A DNA stretch of 64,000 nucleotides from Enterococcus larvae (GCF_017830045.1 NZ_JAEDXU010000012.1:1-64000), one strand, 5' to 3'; positions 24,160 through 37,575 are shown, counted from the stretch's first letter. The notes: generated from the letters alone by a model not told the origin. Translations and numbers: made by a program.

Positions 24160-25590
24160 TTATCGTTTTGCTAACTCTTCCTGCAACAACTTATTCACAA
24201 CACCAGGATTGGCTTTTCCTTTTGTTGCTTTCATGATTTGACCAACCAAGAATCCAACTGCTCTGTCTTTTCCATTTTTGAAATCATCAATAGACTGTTG
24301 GTTGTTATCCAGCACTTCATTGATGATCGGTAAAAGCTGAGATGGATCAGATAACTGAACAAGACCCTTCGCTTCAACAACTTCCTTCGCATTTCCGCCA
24401 TTTTCAATCAATTCTTTGAAAACAGTTTTCGCAATTTTTGAACTGATTGTGCCATCTGCAATCAATTGAATCATTCCTGCAAGATTTTCTGGAGTCAGTT
24501 TTGTTTCCAACAGCTCAAGTTTTTCACTGTTTAGATAAGCAGAAACTTCACCCATCAACCAGTTAGATGCTTGTTTCGCATCTGCTCCGGCAGCTAACGT
24601 TGCTTCAAAGAAATCAGACATTTCTTTTGTCAGTGTCAGTACCATTGCATCATAATCAGGTAATCCAAATTCTTTTGTATAGCGCTGACGACGTGAAGCA
24701 GGCAGTTCAGGCAGGCTCTCACGCACCTTCTCGATCCACGCATCATCGATTTCAAAACGTGGAATATCCGGTTCTGGGAAGTAACGGTAATCACTTGATC
24801 CTTCTTTGACACGCATCAATAATGTTTTATTGGTTGTTTCATCGAAACGGCGTGTTTCTTGTTGGATTTCGCCACCAGATAACAACACTTTTGCTTGACG
24901 TTTTTCTTCAAATGCCAAGCCTTTTTTAACAAAACTCATAGAGTTCAGGTTTTTCAGCTCTGCTTTTGTTCCAAACTCTTCTTGACCATATGGGCGTAAA
25001 GAGATATTAGCATCACAACGCATAGAGCCTTCTTCCATTTTCACATCAGATACTTCTGTAAACAGAATGATTGAGCGTAATGCTTCTAAATAAGCATAAG
25101 CTTCTTCCGGTGAACGCATATCCGCTTCAGAAACAATCTCAATCAGAGGTGTTCCCTGACGGTTTAAGTCGACATAAGAATAGCCGTCTGTACCGTGGAT
25201 ATTTTTCCCAGCATCTTCTTCTAAATGAACACGCTCAATCCGAATGATTTTCTTTTCGCCTTCAACTTCGATTTCAATCCATCCGTCGTGGCCAATCGGT
25301 TGATCGAACTGAGAAATTTGGTACGCTTTCGGATTATCCGGATAAAAGTAGTTTTTACGATCAAAATGAGTCTCTTTAGAAATCTGACAGTTCAATGCCA
25401 GTGCTGCTTTCATACCAAACTCCAACGCTGTTTTATTCATAACAGGAAGAACGCCGGGATAACCCCAATCAATCACCTGTGTATTGCTGTTTGGCTCCGC
25501 TCCAAAATGAGCAGGTGCCGGTGAAAAGATTTTAGAGTTGGTTTTTAATTCTACATGGACTTCCAGACCGATGACTGTTTCAAAATTCAT
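24160..25590 (-). CDS. gatB: Asp/Glu-tRNA amidotransferase subunit B
   Basis: A 476-residue GatB that binds misacylated tRNA and performs the kinase and amidation steps of Gln-tRNA(Gln) or Asn-tRNA(Asn) formation. Family marks are [13 protein letters not shown] at the N-terminus, [18 protein letters not shown] near 80 and the C-terminal YqeY-like tRNA-binding domain ending in [12 protein letters not shown]. The start codon abuts the gatA stop. Confidence 0.97.
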   Translation of the reverse strand: MNFETVIGLEVHVELKTNSKIFSPAPAHFGAEPNSNTQVIDWGYPGVLPVMNKTALEFGMKAALALNCQISKETHFDRKNYFYPDNPKAYQISQFDQPIGHDGWIEIEVEGEKKIIRIERVHLEEDAGKNIHGTDGYSYVDLNRQGTPLIEIVSEADMRSPEEAYAYLEALRSIILFTEVSDVKMEEGSMRCDANISLRPYGQEEFGTKAELKNLNSMSFVKKGLAFEEKRQAKVLLSGGEIQQETRRFDETTNKTLLMRVKEGSSDYRYFPEPDIPRFEIDDAWIEKVRESLPELPASRRQRYTKEFGLPDYDAMVLTLTKEMSDFFEATLAAGADAKQASNWLMGEVSAYLNSEKLELLETKLTPENLAGMIQLIADGTISSKIAKTVFKELIENGGNAKEVVEAKGLVQLSDPSQLLPIINEVLDNNQQSIDDFKNGKDRAVGFLVGQIMKATKGKANPGVVNKLLQEELAKR

Positions 25591-27059
25591 TAATCATTTC
25601 CCCCTAAAATCACTGGTTTTTTTGTATGGAAATCAGTTGCCTGTTCAAAGGCATACGCTGCTTTATACATTGTTTGCTCGTCAAATGGTTTCCCAATGAT
25701 CTGCAAGCCAACCGGTAAGCCTTCTGAGAAGCCGGCTGGAATCGACATTCCCGGTAAACCAGCTAAGTTTACTGGAATCGTTAGAATATCATTCATATAC
25801 ATCGTGATTGGATCATTGATGTTTTCTCCAATGCCATAAGCAACAGTTGGTGCTGATGGACCGATGATCAAATCATAGTCAGCAAAGACTTTTTCAAAAT
25901 CACGGCTGATCAACGTACGAACCTGCCCGGCTTTTTTGAAATGCGCATCGTAATAGCCGGCACTCAATGAGAAGGTACCTAGCATGATACGACGTTTTAC
26001 TTCTAAGCCGAATCCTTCGGTACGAGAGTTTACATAAACATCCTCAAGGTTTTGAACATCCTCTGAACGGTAACCGTAACGAATACCATCAAAACGCTGC
26101 AGGTTAGAGCTTGCTTCCGATGAAGCAATGATATAGTAAACAGCAACACCGTATTTAGAATGAGGCAGGCTGACTTCTTCGATTGTAGCACCTAAGCTCT
26201 TGAAGGTTTCAACAGCTTTCATTATTGCTTCACGAACTTCAGGAGCAACGCCTTCGCCCAGATATTCTTTCGGTAAGGCAATCTTCATTCCTTTGATGTC
26301 GCCAGTTAAGCCTTCCGTAAAATCAGGAACAGATTCCCCTGCTGAGGTTCCGTCCTTCGGATCAAATCCGCTGATGGCATTCAATGCTAACGCATTATCC
26401 TTTACATTTCTTGTCAATGGACCGATTTGATCCAAACTTGAAGAAAAAGCAATCAAGCCATAACGGGAGATACGGCCGTAGGTCGGCTTCATGCCGACGA
26501 TCCCATTGAAGGATGCAGGCTGACGGATACTACCACCAGTGTCGCTTCCTAGAGAAACAGGGATTTGTCCAGCTGCAACTGCAGCTGCAGAACCACCTGA
26601 AGAGCCTCCTGGTACTTTGGTATGATCCCAAGCATTTTTTGTTTTCTTGAAGTAAGAGTTCTCCGTACTTCCGCCCATCGCAAACTCGTCCATATTCAGC
26701 TTCCCTATAGGAATCAAGTCTGATTGGTATACCTTTTCCATAACGGTTGCATCATAGATGGGGTTGAAGTTGCTTAATATTTTAGAAGCTGCTGTTGTCA
26801 AAATATCCTTTGTGACAATATTATCCTTGATCCCGATCGGGATACCAGCTAAAGGATTTGATTCAGTGATCCCTTTTAAATCGATCGCTTTCGCCATATC
26901 CAACGCTTTTTCTTCATTGATGGTTATAAATGCCTCTACATCTTTTTCTGTTGCCTTGATGCGTTCTAATGTTGTATTTGTCAGATCGACAGCTGTGATT
27001 TCTTTTGACACAAGTAAATCGTGCAGCTCTGTCAGTGATTTATCATATAATTTTTCCAT
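25590..27059 (-). CDS. gatA: Asp/Glu-tRNA amidotransferase subunit A
   Basis: A 489-residue amidase that releases ammonia from glutamine for GatB. The Ser-cisSer-Lys triad is visible: Lys78 in GIPIGIKDN, then [14 protein letters not shown] and [13 protein letters not shown]. It overlaps its neighbours by single bases within gatC-gatA-gatB, so subunits are made in step. Confidence 0.97.
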   Translation of the reverse strand: MEKLYDKSLTELHDLLVSKEITAVDLTNTTLERIKATEKDVEAFITINEEKALDMAKAIDLKGITESNPLAGIPIGIKDNIVTKDILTTAASKILSNFNPIYDATVMEKVYQSDLIPIGKLNMDEFAMGGSTENSYFKKTKNAWDHTKVPGGSSGGSAAAVAAGQIPVSLGSDTGGSIRQPASFNGIVGMKPTYGRISRYGLIAFSSSLDQIGPLTRNVKDNALALNAISGFDPKDGTSAGESVPDFTEGLTGDIKGMKIALPKEYLGEGVAPEVREAIMKAVETFKSLGATIEEVSLPHSKYGVAVYYIIASSEASSNLQRFDGIRYGYRSEDVQNLEDVYVNSRTEGFGLEVKRRIMLGTFSLSAGYYDAHFKKAGQVRTLISRDFEKVFADYDLIIGPSAPTVAYGIGENINDPITMYMNDILTIPVNLAGLPGMSIPAGFSEGLPVGLQIIGKPFDEQTMYKAAYAFEQATDFHTKKPVILGGND

Positions 27060-27364
27060 TATGCACCAGCCTCCCCATTATCAATGATTGCCGGTACTTT
27101 GATATAACCGTCCTGTGATTGTGGTACGTTTTTCATAAGTTCATCTCTGTTCATTCCCGGTTCTGCATTATCTTCTCTCATCACGTTGATTGTTTTACCA
27201 ACATTTGATGTAAACGGCACACCTTCTGTATCCACTTCTTCAAGAAGCTCGACCATATCGATGATTTTGCCAAGCTGATCAGTAAATCCTGTCAGCTCCT
27301 CTGAAGAAAATGACAGCTTTGCTAATTTTGCTACGTGTTTTACTTGTTCTTCACTGATTGCCAT
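27059..27364 (-). CDS. gatC: Asp/Glu-tRNA amidotransferase subunit C
   Basis: A 101-residue GatC that stabilises the GatA-GatB interface. Typical N-terminal [16 protein letters not shown] and the C-terminal [10 protein letters not shown] segment are present. First gene of the gatCAB-dgkB group. No terminator separates it clearly from ligA upstream. Confidence 0.95.
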   Translation of the reverse strand: MAISEEQVKHVAKLAKLSFSSEELTGFTDQLGKIIDMVELLEEVDTEGVPFTSNVGKTINVMREDNAEPGMNRDELMKNVPQSQDGYIKVPAIIDNGEAGA

Positions 27365-27549
27365 AATTACCCTTCTTTCCTCTAAAAGTGCGAAAGCCTT
27401 CTGAAAAGACTGTTTTTTCTATTCTATCATAAAATTATCTGATGATTGAAAAAGTCTTGAAAATTTCCTGATTTATCTACGTTTTTACTTCATTTTTTCA
27501 GATTTTGTCCAGATATCCATTGCTTAAGTCAAAACCTTGTATCCACTAC

Positions 27550-29613
<2,064 letters not shown>

Positions 29614-31857
29614 TTATACCTTTTCGATTGGGGCAAATGCCGCCAGTAGACGCTTGATCCCTTTTTCCGGAAAAGCAATATCCAGTTCAAGATCTGTTCC
29701 GCTGCCGCCTACTTTAACGATCACGCCTGTTCCCCAGGCTTTATGTTTTACTTTATCGCCGGCTTTCCAGCCCAATGATTCACCACCGCTGGCTGTCTTA
29801 TCTGAAACAGCTTTTTGAGCCGGTTGATTATATGCTGGTTTGAAGATACGCGGTTCCTGTGTTCTTACAGGGCGTTGCTGACTTGACGCTTCCATTCCGT
29901 GAGGCTCTATCAGCTCCTCTTCTATCTCGCCTAAAAATCGGCTAGGACGATTGTACTGAGTTTTTCCATACAGCGTCCGTGAATAGGCATTGGTCATATA
30001 AAGGATTTCTTCTGCCCGAGTGATACCTACATAGGCAAGGCGTCTTTCTTCCTCCAACTCCTGTTCCTCGATCATTGCTCGAGACAGCGGAAATATCCCT
30101 TCTTCAAGTCCAATCAGGAATACAACAGGAAATTCAAGCCCCTTTGCAGCATGCAGTGTCATTAAAGTAACCTGTGAGGTACTTTCTTCTAAATCATCAA
30201 TATCAGAAACCAGTGCCAAATCATTTAAAAACACGGCCAGCTTCTCTTCCGGTGCATCTGCATCCTCTTCATCCTGTTTTGCATAACGCTTATCGAACTC
30301 CTGTGTAACAGTCAGAAATTCATCCAAATTTTCCAATCTTGTCTGAGATTCTAAGTTGTTCTGACGAATCAAATCCTCTTTATATCCGCTGCGATCCAAA
30401 ACTTCTTTGACCAGCTCAGTGATTGTCAGGTATGGAACCATCTGTGTCAGCTCCTGAACCATGATGCCAAAACTTCCCAGTTCTTTTCCGGCTTTTCCGG
30501 AGATATTGGCCAAGTCGACATTCTGCGCTGCCTCTAAAAGAGACCAGCCATGCATTTCTGCAAACTGACGCAGCTTTTCAACGGATGTTTTTCCAATCCC
30601 ACGCTTTGGAGAATTAACTACACGATCAAAGCTGAGGGAATCCATCGGGTTTGAAATGATATTCAAATATCCTAAAATATCCTTGATTTCCTTACGATCG
30701 TAGAACTTGTGTCCCCCGATCATCGTATAAGGAATATTGGATTTCAGAAGCATTTCCTCCATGACACGTGACTGGGCATTTGTCCGATACAATACCGCAA
30801 AGTCGCCGTATATCCGGTCCTTTTCCTGCATCTCCTTTTGAATCTGCTGGACGATGAACTGGGTTTCATCTCGCTCAGTATTACCGCGATAATAAACGAT
30901 TTTTTCTCCGTCTGTATTTTCAGTCCAAAGGTTCTTGGCTTTTCGGTTGCGATTGTTTTTGATGACATCATTTGCCGCTGACAGGATTTTCTTTGTGGAA
31001 CGATAATTCTGTTCCAATAAAATCACTGAAGCATCTGAATAATCCTTCTCAAAATCAAGGATATTCTGCATGTCAGCTCCTCGCCAACCATATATACTCT
31101 GATCCGCATCTCCAACAACGCAGAGATTGCGGAAGCGGTCAGCAAGCATATTCACAAGCATGTACTGGGCATGGTTGGTATCCTGATATTCATCCACGTG
31201 AATGTAATGAAACTTATTTTGATAAAAAGCCAGTGTATCCGGCTGTTCATCGAATAACCTGATCGTGTTCATGATCAAATCATCAAAATCCATGCATTGA
31301 TTGTTTCTCAATTCTCTTTGATAGCGATCATAGCACTTTGCTGCAATCTCTTCATAGATGCTGCCTTGCAGCTCAGCCATCTTCTCAGGTGTCTGCAATT
31401 CATTTTTTGCATTGCTGATCGTTCCAAGAAGTGTTCGAGGGTCATATTTTTTCGGGTCGATATTCAGCTCAGCCATTACTCGCTTCATCAATGTTTTCTG
31501 TTCAGAAGAGTCGATGATTGTAAAGTTTCGGTTATAGCCGATTTGATCGACATTGCGGCGCAGGATGCGTACACACATCGAGTGAAAGGTCGATATCCAT
31601 ACATCTTCGCCGCCGTGCTCCAACAATCGAGCAACCCGCTCCTTCATTTCTTTTGCCGCTTTATTTGTAAACGTGATCGCCAGGATATTCCATGGGTTGA
31701 CGTCCTTTTCTTCAATCAAATAAGCGATTCTATGGGTCAAGACACGTGTCTTCCCACTACCGGCACCGGCCATTACTAATAGCGGTCCTTCAGTGTGCAG
31801 AACAGCTTCTGCCTGCTTAGGATTCATTCCCTGAATCAAAGTATGTTTCGGAGCCAT
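29614..31857 (-). CDS. pcrA: ATP-dependent DNA helicase PcrA
   Basis: A 747-residue UvrD/PcrA superfamily 1 helicase for repair and rolling-circle replication. Walker A GAGSGKT is at 31-37, Walker B in DEYQDTN near 226, motif III in [14 protein letters not shown], and motifs V/VI in [14 protein letters not shown] and [10 protein letters not shown]. The C-terminal tail ends in a Tudor-like domain that binds RNA polymerase ([17 protein letters not shown]). Full length. Confidence 0.97.
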   Translation of the reverse strand: MAPKHTLIQGMNPKQAEAVLHTEGPLLVMAGAGSGKTRVLTHRIAYLIEEKDVNPWNILAITFTNKAAKEMKERVARLLEHGGEDVWISTFHSMCVRILRRNVDQIGYNRNFTIIDSSEQKTLMKRVMAELNIDPKKYDPRTLLGTISNAKNELQTPEKMAELQGSIYEEIAAKCYDRYQRELRNNQCMDFDDLIMNTIRLFDEQPDTLAFYQNKFHYIHVDEYQDTNHAQYMLVNMLADRFRNLCVVGDADQSIYGWRGADMQNILDFEKDYSDASVILLEQNYRSTKKILSAANDVIKNNRNRKAKNLWTENTDGEKIVYYRGNTERDETQFIVQQIQKEMQEKDRIYGDFAVLYRTNAQSRVMEEMLLKSNIPYTMIGGHKFYDRKEIKDILGYLNIISNPMDSLSFDRVVNSPKRGIGKTSVEKLRQFAEMHGWSLLEAAQNVDLANISGKAGKELGSFGIMVQELTQMVPYLTITELVKEVLDRSGYKEDLIRQNNLESQTRLENLDEFLTVTQEFDKRYAKQDEEDADAPEEKLAVFLNDLALVSDIDDLEESTSQVTLMTLHAAKGLEFPVVFLIGLEEGIFPLSRAMIEEQELEEERRLAYVGITRAEEILYMTNAYSRTLYGKTQYNRPSRFLGEIEEELIEPHGMEASSQQRPVRTQEPRIFKPAYNQPAQKAVSDKTASGGESLGWKAGDKVKHKAWGTGVIVKVGGSGTDLELDIAFPEKGIKRLLAAFAPIEKV

Positions 31858-31898
31858 GTAAAACGTCCTCCCTTAAATTTCAATCTTTATCATTATAC

Positions 31899-31907
31899 CA
31901 AAGATAC
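31899..31907 (-). promoter_or_regulatory. Extended -10 of pcrA promoter
   Basis: On the minus strand TGGTATAAT is a TG-n extended -10 about 40 bases before the pcrA start. The -35 is weak. Confidence 0.5.
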
Positions 31908-31982
31908 CGCTGAAATTCTTTAAAAACAGCTATCACTTTTAAGAATTCCCCTCAGAAATTTTCTATCGATTTTTCAAAAAAA

Positions 31983-32159
31983 CGAGAGTGGGACAATAAT
32001 CTGTTGCCACTCTTTTCCATACCCTAAATCCGAATAAACGGCGAGTCAGAAGTAGCTCCTACGACAATAAGCCGGAATTCAACAAAAATTTGTGAAACAA
32101 TTTTCGTGAATTCCGGCTTATTGCTTGTAGCTAAACACTTCTGTCTCAGCCTCTTTTTT
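31983..32159 (-). repeat. Intergenic repeat, copy 2 (sense, 3' of membrane protein gene)
   Basis: Reverse orientation, so in the sense of the minus-strand gene ending at 32220. The main stem is the same GGAATTCA/TGAATTCC version as copy 1. It fills most of the 360-base gap before pcrA, beside the pcrA promoter. Confidence 0.9.
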
Positions 32160-32219
32160 AGGATATCCAGTCAAAATATAGATATGCTATTTTATGGAGA
32201 ACTCGTCTCTTTTATCATA

Positions 32220-33443
32220 TTAAATGTCTACGGTTTCTGAATCCGTTAGAGCTGATTCATCGTAAGCTTCTACTTCATTCAGTAATCCTATTTCTTTCTC
32301 TAAAGCAGAAGCCTTTTCTGATTGACTGATAAGCAGCCCCGGAAAAATAAAAATTATTGGAATCCATTGAAAGCTGCTTAGGTAGTTTTCCATTGTTGCA
32401 TGGATACAAGTAACAAGAAACGCAGCCAAACAAAGAAGCTGGTTCGTAGAGTATCTCCTTTGCTTATGCCTAAACATCAATAAAACGATCCCTCCAAAAA
32501 AGATGACATAACCAATGATTCCATAACGCCACAATATATCTAAATAAGCACTATGAGCCGGTAAATCGCTTCTTACAGCGTTAAAGCCATTTCCTGCTCC
32601 GATCAACAGATTACCCATCTCACTGGTCCATGAATAGAAAAGCTCTTGCCATATCTCTACTCTGCCGCTTAGTTGAATACCGAATCCATCATTTGCAGCA
32701 AATAGATAGGTGATGATTGGGATAAACAGGAACATGACAGAAAACAGCACGATCCAAACCTTGCTATTTTCTAAAGAACGACGGATTTTTGAGTTGTATT
32801 TAATGCCTGCGCTTATTAGCAGAAATCCTGCATACGAAATCATCGGGGTCCAAGAATCACAGAGATAGAATACCGTGATTCCGACTAAGCTTACTAGCCC
32901 TTCTATAGGTAGTGAATAGTCCAGACTCATTCTATCTATCAAGATGACTGTCAACATGCAGGCAAAGAAAGTCGCCCCCGCAATCAGATTCTTATTGATC
33001 CATAACTCCAGGTTGCCAAGATTGAATGTAACCATGATCAGCTTGACCAGCATCACGCCAATATATCCCCCTGAAAAATATGTCAGAAGTCTTCGGTGGG
33101 TTTCAGTAAATGATAGTTTACCAGTTAAAAAAATAAAAATCAGAGAAAGCGGGATATGCCAGTAAAAGCTCAAATGGAAGTAGTTATTAAAATAGAACAT
33201 TGCTGGTATCAAAGCTAAAACAGATAAGCCTCCTGCAAAAAATCGCTCCACTTTCTTCAATTCGGAAACAGTTAAAATAAACAAGACCAGCAGTGTTACT
33301 GGAAAAATCTTTGGAAAGAATAAGAACATTTCATCAGAGATTGTTCCTAAACCTCCCCATGTTAAATAGGCACATATGAAGCCCGCAAACAAGCTGGCAA
33401 ATTTTGCCCCTTCAATGTACTTCTCTTCACTATCAACTTTCAT
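32220..33443 (-). CDS. O-antigen ligase-like polytopic membrane protein
   Basis: A 407-residue protein with about ten or more membrane helices. The large loop before the last helices has GRVEIWQELFYSW and a glycine-rich LLIGAGNGFNAV...HSAYLDILWRYGIIGY segment. That pattern, an arginine then a histidine with a Gly-rich region, is the Wzy_C/WaaL family signature. In a Gram-positive it would polymerise or ligate a surface polysaccharide. No other polysaccharide genes are adjacent. AAGGATG precedes ATG. The C-terminal 40 residues are acidic and cytoplasmic. Confidence 0.75.
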   Translation of the reverse strand: MKVDSEEKYIEGAKFASLFAGFICAYLTWGGLGTISDEMFLFFPKIFPVTLLVLFILTVSELKKVERFFAGGLSVLALIPAMFYFNNYFHLSFYWHIPLSLIFIFLTGKLSFTETHRRLLTYFSGGYIGVMLVKLIMVTFNLGNLELWINKNLIAGATFFACMLTVILIDRMSLDYSLPIEGLVSLVGITVFYLCDSWTPMISYAGFLLISAGIKYNSKIRRSLENSKVWIVLFSVMFLFIPIITYLFAANDGFGIQLSGRVEIWQELFYSWTSEMGNLLIGAGNGFNAVRSDLPAHSAYLDILWRYGIIGYVIFFGGIVLLMFRHKQRRYSTNQLLCLAAFLVTCIHATMENYLSSFQWIPIIFIFPGLLISQSEKASALEKEIGLLNEVEAYDESALTDSETVDI

Positions 33444-33605
33444 CTTTTACATCCTTATCCATAGTTTATTCAAATCATGAGATTGTGACAAAGCTTCTGT
33501 ATCTACGATTCTCGTTATGCTCTGACTCTCAACGTATAGAAGGACTTGCTTCGTTGCGATTCTTGAAACACAAAACGATTGAAGCAACGTCTATTCGGTT
33601 ATATG

Positions 33606-33619
33606 AGTATGTACATACT
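33606..33619. promoter_or_regulatory. 14-base perfect palindrome
   Basis: AGTATGTACATACT lies about 165 bases before the O-antigen-ligase-like gene and 250 before the fru promoter. A regulator site for the membrane protein gene is possible; no promoter pairs with it clearly. Confidence 0.3.
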
Positions 33620-33831
33620 TATATCATGTTATTTATATCAATAAAATCACATTCAAGCAGTTGAAAATACACAAGCAGTTGATTTGTTTTTCTCTATCTA
33701 GCTTATCAAATATTGCTGTAATCTCCTAGACAAAAAAATATTTTTTTTACATTTAAAATGAATTTATTTTTACGATTATCTCAATAATAATTCAAAAAAA
33801 TTTAATACAGCAAATGTGCATCCCCTCCATG

Positions 33832-33847
33832 AACGATTATGATCGTT
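33832..33847. promoter_or_regulatory. Candidate FruR operator
   Basis: AACGAT-TATG-ATCGTT is a perfect six-base-arm inverted repeat about 25 bases upstream of the fru -35. Its position before a DeoR-family regulator gene suggests autoregulation. Confidence 0.45.
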
Positions 33848-33872
33848 TTTGAATGTTTTAGACTGTTTTCTA

Positions 33873-33901
33873 TTGATTTCACTATTCATCCATGATATTA
33901 T
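33873..33901 (+). promoter_or_regulatory. fru operon promoter
   Basis: TTGATT (33873-33878) and TATTAT (33896-33901) are 17 bases apart. The regulator start is at 33925, so the 5' UTR is very short, with GAGAGGG as ribosome site. Confidence 0.6.
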
Positions 33902-33924
33902 ATCCAATGAAGAGAGGGATGGAA

Positions 33925-34677
33925 ATGCTTACAGAAGAACGTCACAAAAAAATAATGGATCTATTGAGCCAAGAATCAATCGTGAAATCGCAGGAACTTT
34001 CTGCTGCATTAAACGCTTCAGAATCAACAATACGAAGAGATCTTCAGGAGTTGGAAAAAGCTGGACTGCTGGAGCGGGTACATGGCGGCGCAAAAATAAA
34101 ATCAGACCTTGGTACTGAACAATCAATGAACGAAAAATCGATCAAAAACATTCAAGAAAAACAAGCAATTGCTAAAGCAGCTGCAGAAACTGTCCATGAA
34201 GGCGACGTGATCTATTTGGATGCAGGGACAACCACTCTGGAGATGATCCCTTATCTAGCGGATAAAGACATTACAGCAGTAACTAATTCTGTTCACCATG
34301 CAGCAAAGCTGATCGATCTGAATATCAATACAATTATTTTAGGCGGTACACTGAAACTTTCAACGAAAGCAATCATCGGTTCAACCAGTATGGAGCAGCT
34401 AAAGCAGTTTCGTTTCAATAAAGTATTCATGGGTATGAACGGTATTCATCCGGAATTCGGGCTGACTACTCCTGACCCTGAAGAAGCTGCTTTAAAACGA
34501 CTGGCTATCCACCATGCTGAGCATGCGTTTGTTTTGGCTGATCATAGTAAGCTAAACAAAGTTTCGTTTACAAAGGTAGCTGATGTCCAGCAGGTTACTC
34601 TGCTTGTGGATGCTTGCCCTAAGGAACTATTGAATGAATTACAACAAAAAACAACGATCAAGGAGGTTGCAAAATGA
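33925..34677 (+). CDS. fruR: DeoR-family fructose operon repressor
   Basis: A 250-residue DeoR-family regulator. The N-terminal winged helix has TEERHKKIMDLL and ASESTIRRDLQEL (residues 5-40). The C-terminal ligand domain has LDAGTTTLEMIPYL and NSVHHA segments that bind a phosphorylated sugar, presumably fructose 1-phosphate. The start is the ATG of MLTEERH, since GAGAGGG precedes it and the longer frame has no ribosome site. Its stop overlaps the fruK ATG by four bases (ATGA). Confidence 0.9.
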   Translation: MLTEERHKKIMDLLSQESIVKSQELSAALNASESTIRRDLQELEKAGLLERVHGGAKIKSDLGTEQSMNEKSIKNIQEKQAIAKAAAETVHEGDVIYLDAGTTTLEMIPYLADKDITAVTNSVHHAAKLIDLNINTIILGGTLKLSTKAIIGSTSMEQLKQFRFNKVFMGMNGIHPEFGLTTPDPEEAALKRLAIHHAEHAFVLADHSKLNKVSFTKVADVQQVTLLVDACPKELLNELQQKTTIKEVAK

Positions 34678-35585
34678 TTTATACAGTGACACTGAATCCA
34701 TCCATCGATTATATCGTTCATGTAGATACGTTGGAAATCGGTGCGTTGAACAGAATGACCTCTGATCTCAAATTACCAGGGGGAAAAGGAATCAATGTTT
34801 CCAGGATATTGAAGAGAATAGGACTTGAATCAACAGCTCTTGGCTTCATGGGCGGCTTCACTGGGAATTTCATTACCGATTGGCTTCACTCTGAAGCAAT
34901 CATGACAGCTTTCACACCTATTGACGCTGATACCAGAATAAATATCAAGCTGAAAGCTGCAGAAGAAACTGAAATAAACGGTGCGGGCCCCACTATTCAA
35001 CAGTCGGAGATGAATCAGTTAAAAGAGCAATTCGAAAAACTCTCATCAAACGATATTGTGATCCTATCTGGAAGTACACCTGCTTCTCTTACTCAGGGAT
35101 TTTACGCTGAACTTATCCAGCTGATCAAAACTCGCGGTGCAGCATTTGTGATCGACACAACAGGGAAAGACCTAAAGCAGTCCTTGAGCCATGAACCTCT
35201 GCTGGTCAAGCCCAATAACCATGAACTAGCTGAACTGTATCAAACAGAATTTCATACACTAGAGGACATTCTCCCTTATGGGAAAGCATTACTAGATGAA
35301 GGTGCAAAATATGCAATCGTATCCATGGCTGGAGACGGTGCCTTACTTTTCGCAGATGACCGCGTTTATCGTTCAAATATCTTAAAGCGCCCGCTAAAAA
35401 ATTCTGTGGGTGCAGGGGATTCAATGATTGCCGGTTTTGTTGGAAAATTTGCTGAAACAAATGATCCGATCGAGGCCTTCAAGTGGAGTGTCGCCTGCGG
35501 CAGCGCAACAGCCTTTTCTGATGATTTGGCAGAAGCTGCTTTTATCAATGAATTGTTGGATGAAGTACGTATTGAGCAATTATAA
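34674..35585 (+). CDS. fruK: 1-phosphofructokinase
   Basis: A 303-residue PfkB-family kinase that turns fructose 1-phosphate into fructose 1,6-bisphosphate. It begins MIYTVTLNPSIDYIV and shows LPGGKGINVSRIL near residue 40 and the catalytic GAGDSMIAGF near 245. AGGAGG precedes ATG. Middle gene of fruR-fruK-fruA. Confidence 0.93.
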   Translation: MIYTVTLNPSIDYIVHVDTLEIGALNRMTSDLKLPGGKGINVSRILKRIGLESTALGFMGGFTGNFITDWLHSEAIMTAFTPIDADTRINIKLKAAEETEINGAGPTIQQSEMNQLKEQFEKLSSNDIVILSGSTPASLTQGFYAELIQLIKTRGAAFVIDTTGKDLKQSLSHEPLLVKPNNHELAELYQTEFHTLEDILPYGKALLDEGAKYAIVSMAGDGALLFADDRVYRSNILKRPLKNSVGAGDSMIAGFVGKFAETNDPIEAFKWSVACGSATAFSDDLAEAAFINELLDEVRIEQL

Positions 35586-35597
35586 GGAGGAGTTAGA

Positions 35598-37514
35598 ATG
35601 AATATCAAAGATTTGCTTGTTAAAGATGTAATGATCATGGATTTACAGGCAACAACGAAACAAGCAGCCATCGAAGAAATGGTTGATAAGATGTATGCGG
35701 GTGGAAGAATCACAGATAGAGAAATGTATAAACAGGGGATTTTAGATCGAGAAGCACAGACCTCTACAGGTTTAGGTGACGGAATTGCCATGCCTCACGC
35801 CAAAAACAAAGCAGTGAAAGAAGCGACTGTTCTATTTGCGAAAAGCAGTAATGGAGTAGATTATGAGTCCTTAGATGGACAGCCAACCTATTTGTTCTTT
35901 ATGATTGCGGCTCCGGAAGGCGCAAACGATACTCATCTGCAGGCTTTAGCAGCACTTTCCAGATTACTGGTCAATCCTGACTTTGTTGCACAGCTGAAAA
36001 AGGCTGATTCACCAGAGGAAGTACAAGAGCTGTTCGATCGGGCAGAAAAACAGAAAAAGCTGGAAGAACAAGAAGAACAAGCAGCCGCAGCCAATGATTC
36101 AACGAAGAGATTCATTGTTGCAGTTACTGCCTGTCCTACCGGAATTGCCCATACCTATATGGCTGAAGATGCACTGAAAAAGACAGCAAATGAAATGGGT
36201 GTCGCAATCAAAGTAGAAACAAATGGTTCTGAAGGCATCAAAAACCGCTTGACAGCAGAAGATATCGCTAAAGCTGATGGCGTGATTGTAGCAGCGGATA
36301 AAAAAGTAGAAATGAATCGATTTGATGGAAAAAATCTGGTGAATCGTCCAGTCAGTGATGGGATTCGTAAACCATCAGAATTGATTGAACTGGCTCTAAG
36401 CGGAAATGCACCGGTTTTCCACGGAAGCGGTACAGATGCATCTTCTGAAAACAGCTCAGCGGAAGGTTCTATCGGTTCACGGATCTACAAAGATTTGATG
36501 AACGGAGTTTCTCATATGCTGCCGTTTGTTATCGGCGGCGGGATTGCTATTGCATTGTCCTTTATGATTGACCAATTCATGGGTGTCCCCGATACCCAGT
36601 TAGCCAGCCTTGGAAGCTACAATGAAATGGCCAGCTGGTTCAATCAAATCGGTGGTGCAGCATTTGGCTTTATGCTTCCTGTTCTGGCAGGTTTCATCGC
36701 CGCAAGTATCGCTGATCGTCCAGGTCTGATTGTCGGTTTCGCTGCTGGTGCTCTTGCCAATACTGGCGGTGCTGGATTCCTCGGCGCCTTGATTGGTGGT
36801 TTCCTAGCAGGCTATGTCATTATCTTGTTGAAGAAGGTGTTCAGCGGGTTGCCAAAATCTTTGGATGGCATCAAAACAATCTTGTTCTATCCTGTATTCG
36901 GTCTATTGATTACAGGGGGGGCAATGTTATTGATCAATGTCCCAATGAAAATCATCAACGATGGCTTAAATAGCTTCCTTCTTGGTTTAGATGGAACAAA
37001 TGCTGCTTTATTAGGTGCTTTACTTGGTGGTATGATGGCAATCGATTTAGGTGGTCCAATCAATAAAGCTGCTTATGTCTTTGGTACAGCATCTATCGCA
37101 ACTTCACTAGCCGAAGGAGGCAGTGTAATCATGGCCTCTGTAATGGCTGGCGGTATGGTTCCTCCATTGGCAATCTTTATTGCGACACTGATTTTTAAGA
37201 ATAAATTCACTCAGGATCAAAAAGATGCAGGACTGACAAATCTGGTGATGGGGCTTTCCTTCGTTACTGAAGGTGCTATACCATTCGCTGCAGCTGACCC
37301 GCTTCGAGTGATTCCAGGCTTTGTTGTAGGTTCAGCATTAGCCGGAGGGTTAGTCGGCGGCATGGGTATTCGTCTATTGGCACCTCATGGTGGTGTCTTC
37401 GTTGCCCTTCTTCTAAGTAATCCTTTGATGTATCTGCTGTTCATCTTTATTGGATCAGTTGTTTCTGCATTTATTGTCGGAATGCTGAAAAAACCAGTTG
37501 CTGAAGCGGCATAA
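35598..37514 (+). CDS. fruA: Fructose PTS enzyme IIABC
   Basis: A 638-residue fused permease that imports fructose as fructose 1-phosphate. IIA (1-150) has the phospho-site His67 in GIAMPHAKN. IIB (about 170-270) has the phospho-site cysteine in VTACPTGIAHTYMAE. IIC (290-635) has about ten membrane helices. A short charged glutamine/glutamate-rich linker joins IIA and IIB. AAGGAGGAG precedes ATG, and a strong terminator follows. HPr and enzyme I that feed it are encoded by ptsHI in this window. Confidence 0.94.
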   Translation: MNIKDLLVKDVMIMDLQATTKQAAIEEMVDKMYAGGRITDREMYKQGILDREAQTSTGLGDGIAMPHAKNKAVKEATVLFAKSSNGVDYESLDGQPTYLFFMIAAPEGANDTHLQALAALSRLLVNPDFVAQLKKADSPEEVQELFDRAEKQKKLEEQEEQAAAANDSTKRFIVAVTACPTGIAHTYMAEDALKKTANEMGVAIKVETNGSEGIKNRLTAEDIAKADGVIVAADKKVEMNRFDGKNLVNRPVSDGIRKPSELIELALSGNAPVFHGSGTDASSENSSAEGSIGSRIYKDLMNGVSHMLPFVIGGGIAIALSFMIDQFMGVPDTQLASLGSYNEMASWFNQIGGAAFGFMLPVLAGFIAASIADRPGLIVGFAAGALANTGGAGFLGALIGGFLAGYVIILLKKVFSGLPKSLDGIKTILFYPVFGLLITGGAMLLINVPMKIINDGLNSFLLGLDGTNAALLGALLGGMMAIDLGGPINKAAYVFGTASIATSLAEGGSVIMASVMAGGMVPPLAIFIATLIFKNKFTQDQKDAGLTNLVMGLSFVTEGAIPFAAADPLRVIPGFVVGSALAGGLVGGMGIRLLAPHGGVFVALLLSNPLMYLLFIFIGSVVSAFIVGMLKKPVAEAA

Positions 37515-37519
37515 AATGA

Positions 37520-37572
37520 AAAAGCAGCACATCGATTATCTCCCCTAAAGGATAGTCGATGTGCTGCTTTTT
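37520..37572. terminator. Bidirectional terminator between fruA and the unknown gene
   Basis: AAAAAGCAGCACATCGA pairs almost perfectly with TCGATGTGCTGCTTTTT, with Ts on both strands. Confidence 0.85.
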
Positions 37573-37575
37573 ATT

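Larger units (their letters stand above)
33444..33924. other. Control region between membrane protein and fru operon
   Basis: About 480 AT-rich bases between divergent genes. It holds a 14-base palindrome (33606-33619), an inverted repeat (33832-33847) and the fru promoter (33873-33901). A longer imperfect stem TTGCTTC/GAAGCAA lies near 33548-33590 with no T-tail. No gene seen. Confidence 0.5.

Noticed and set aside
31297-31779. 160-codon frame opposite pcrA
   Set aside because: Antisense shadow of the helicase; composition is cysteine/histidine-rich nonsense.
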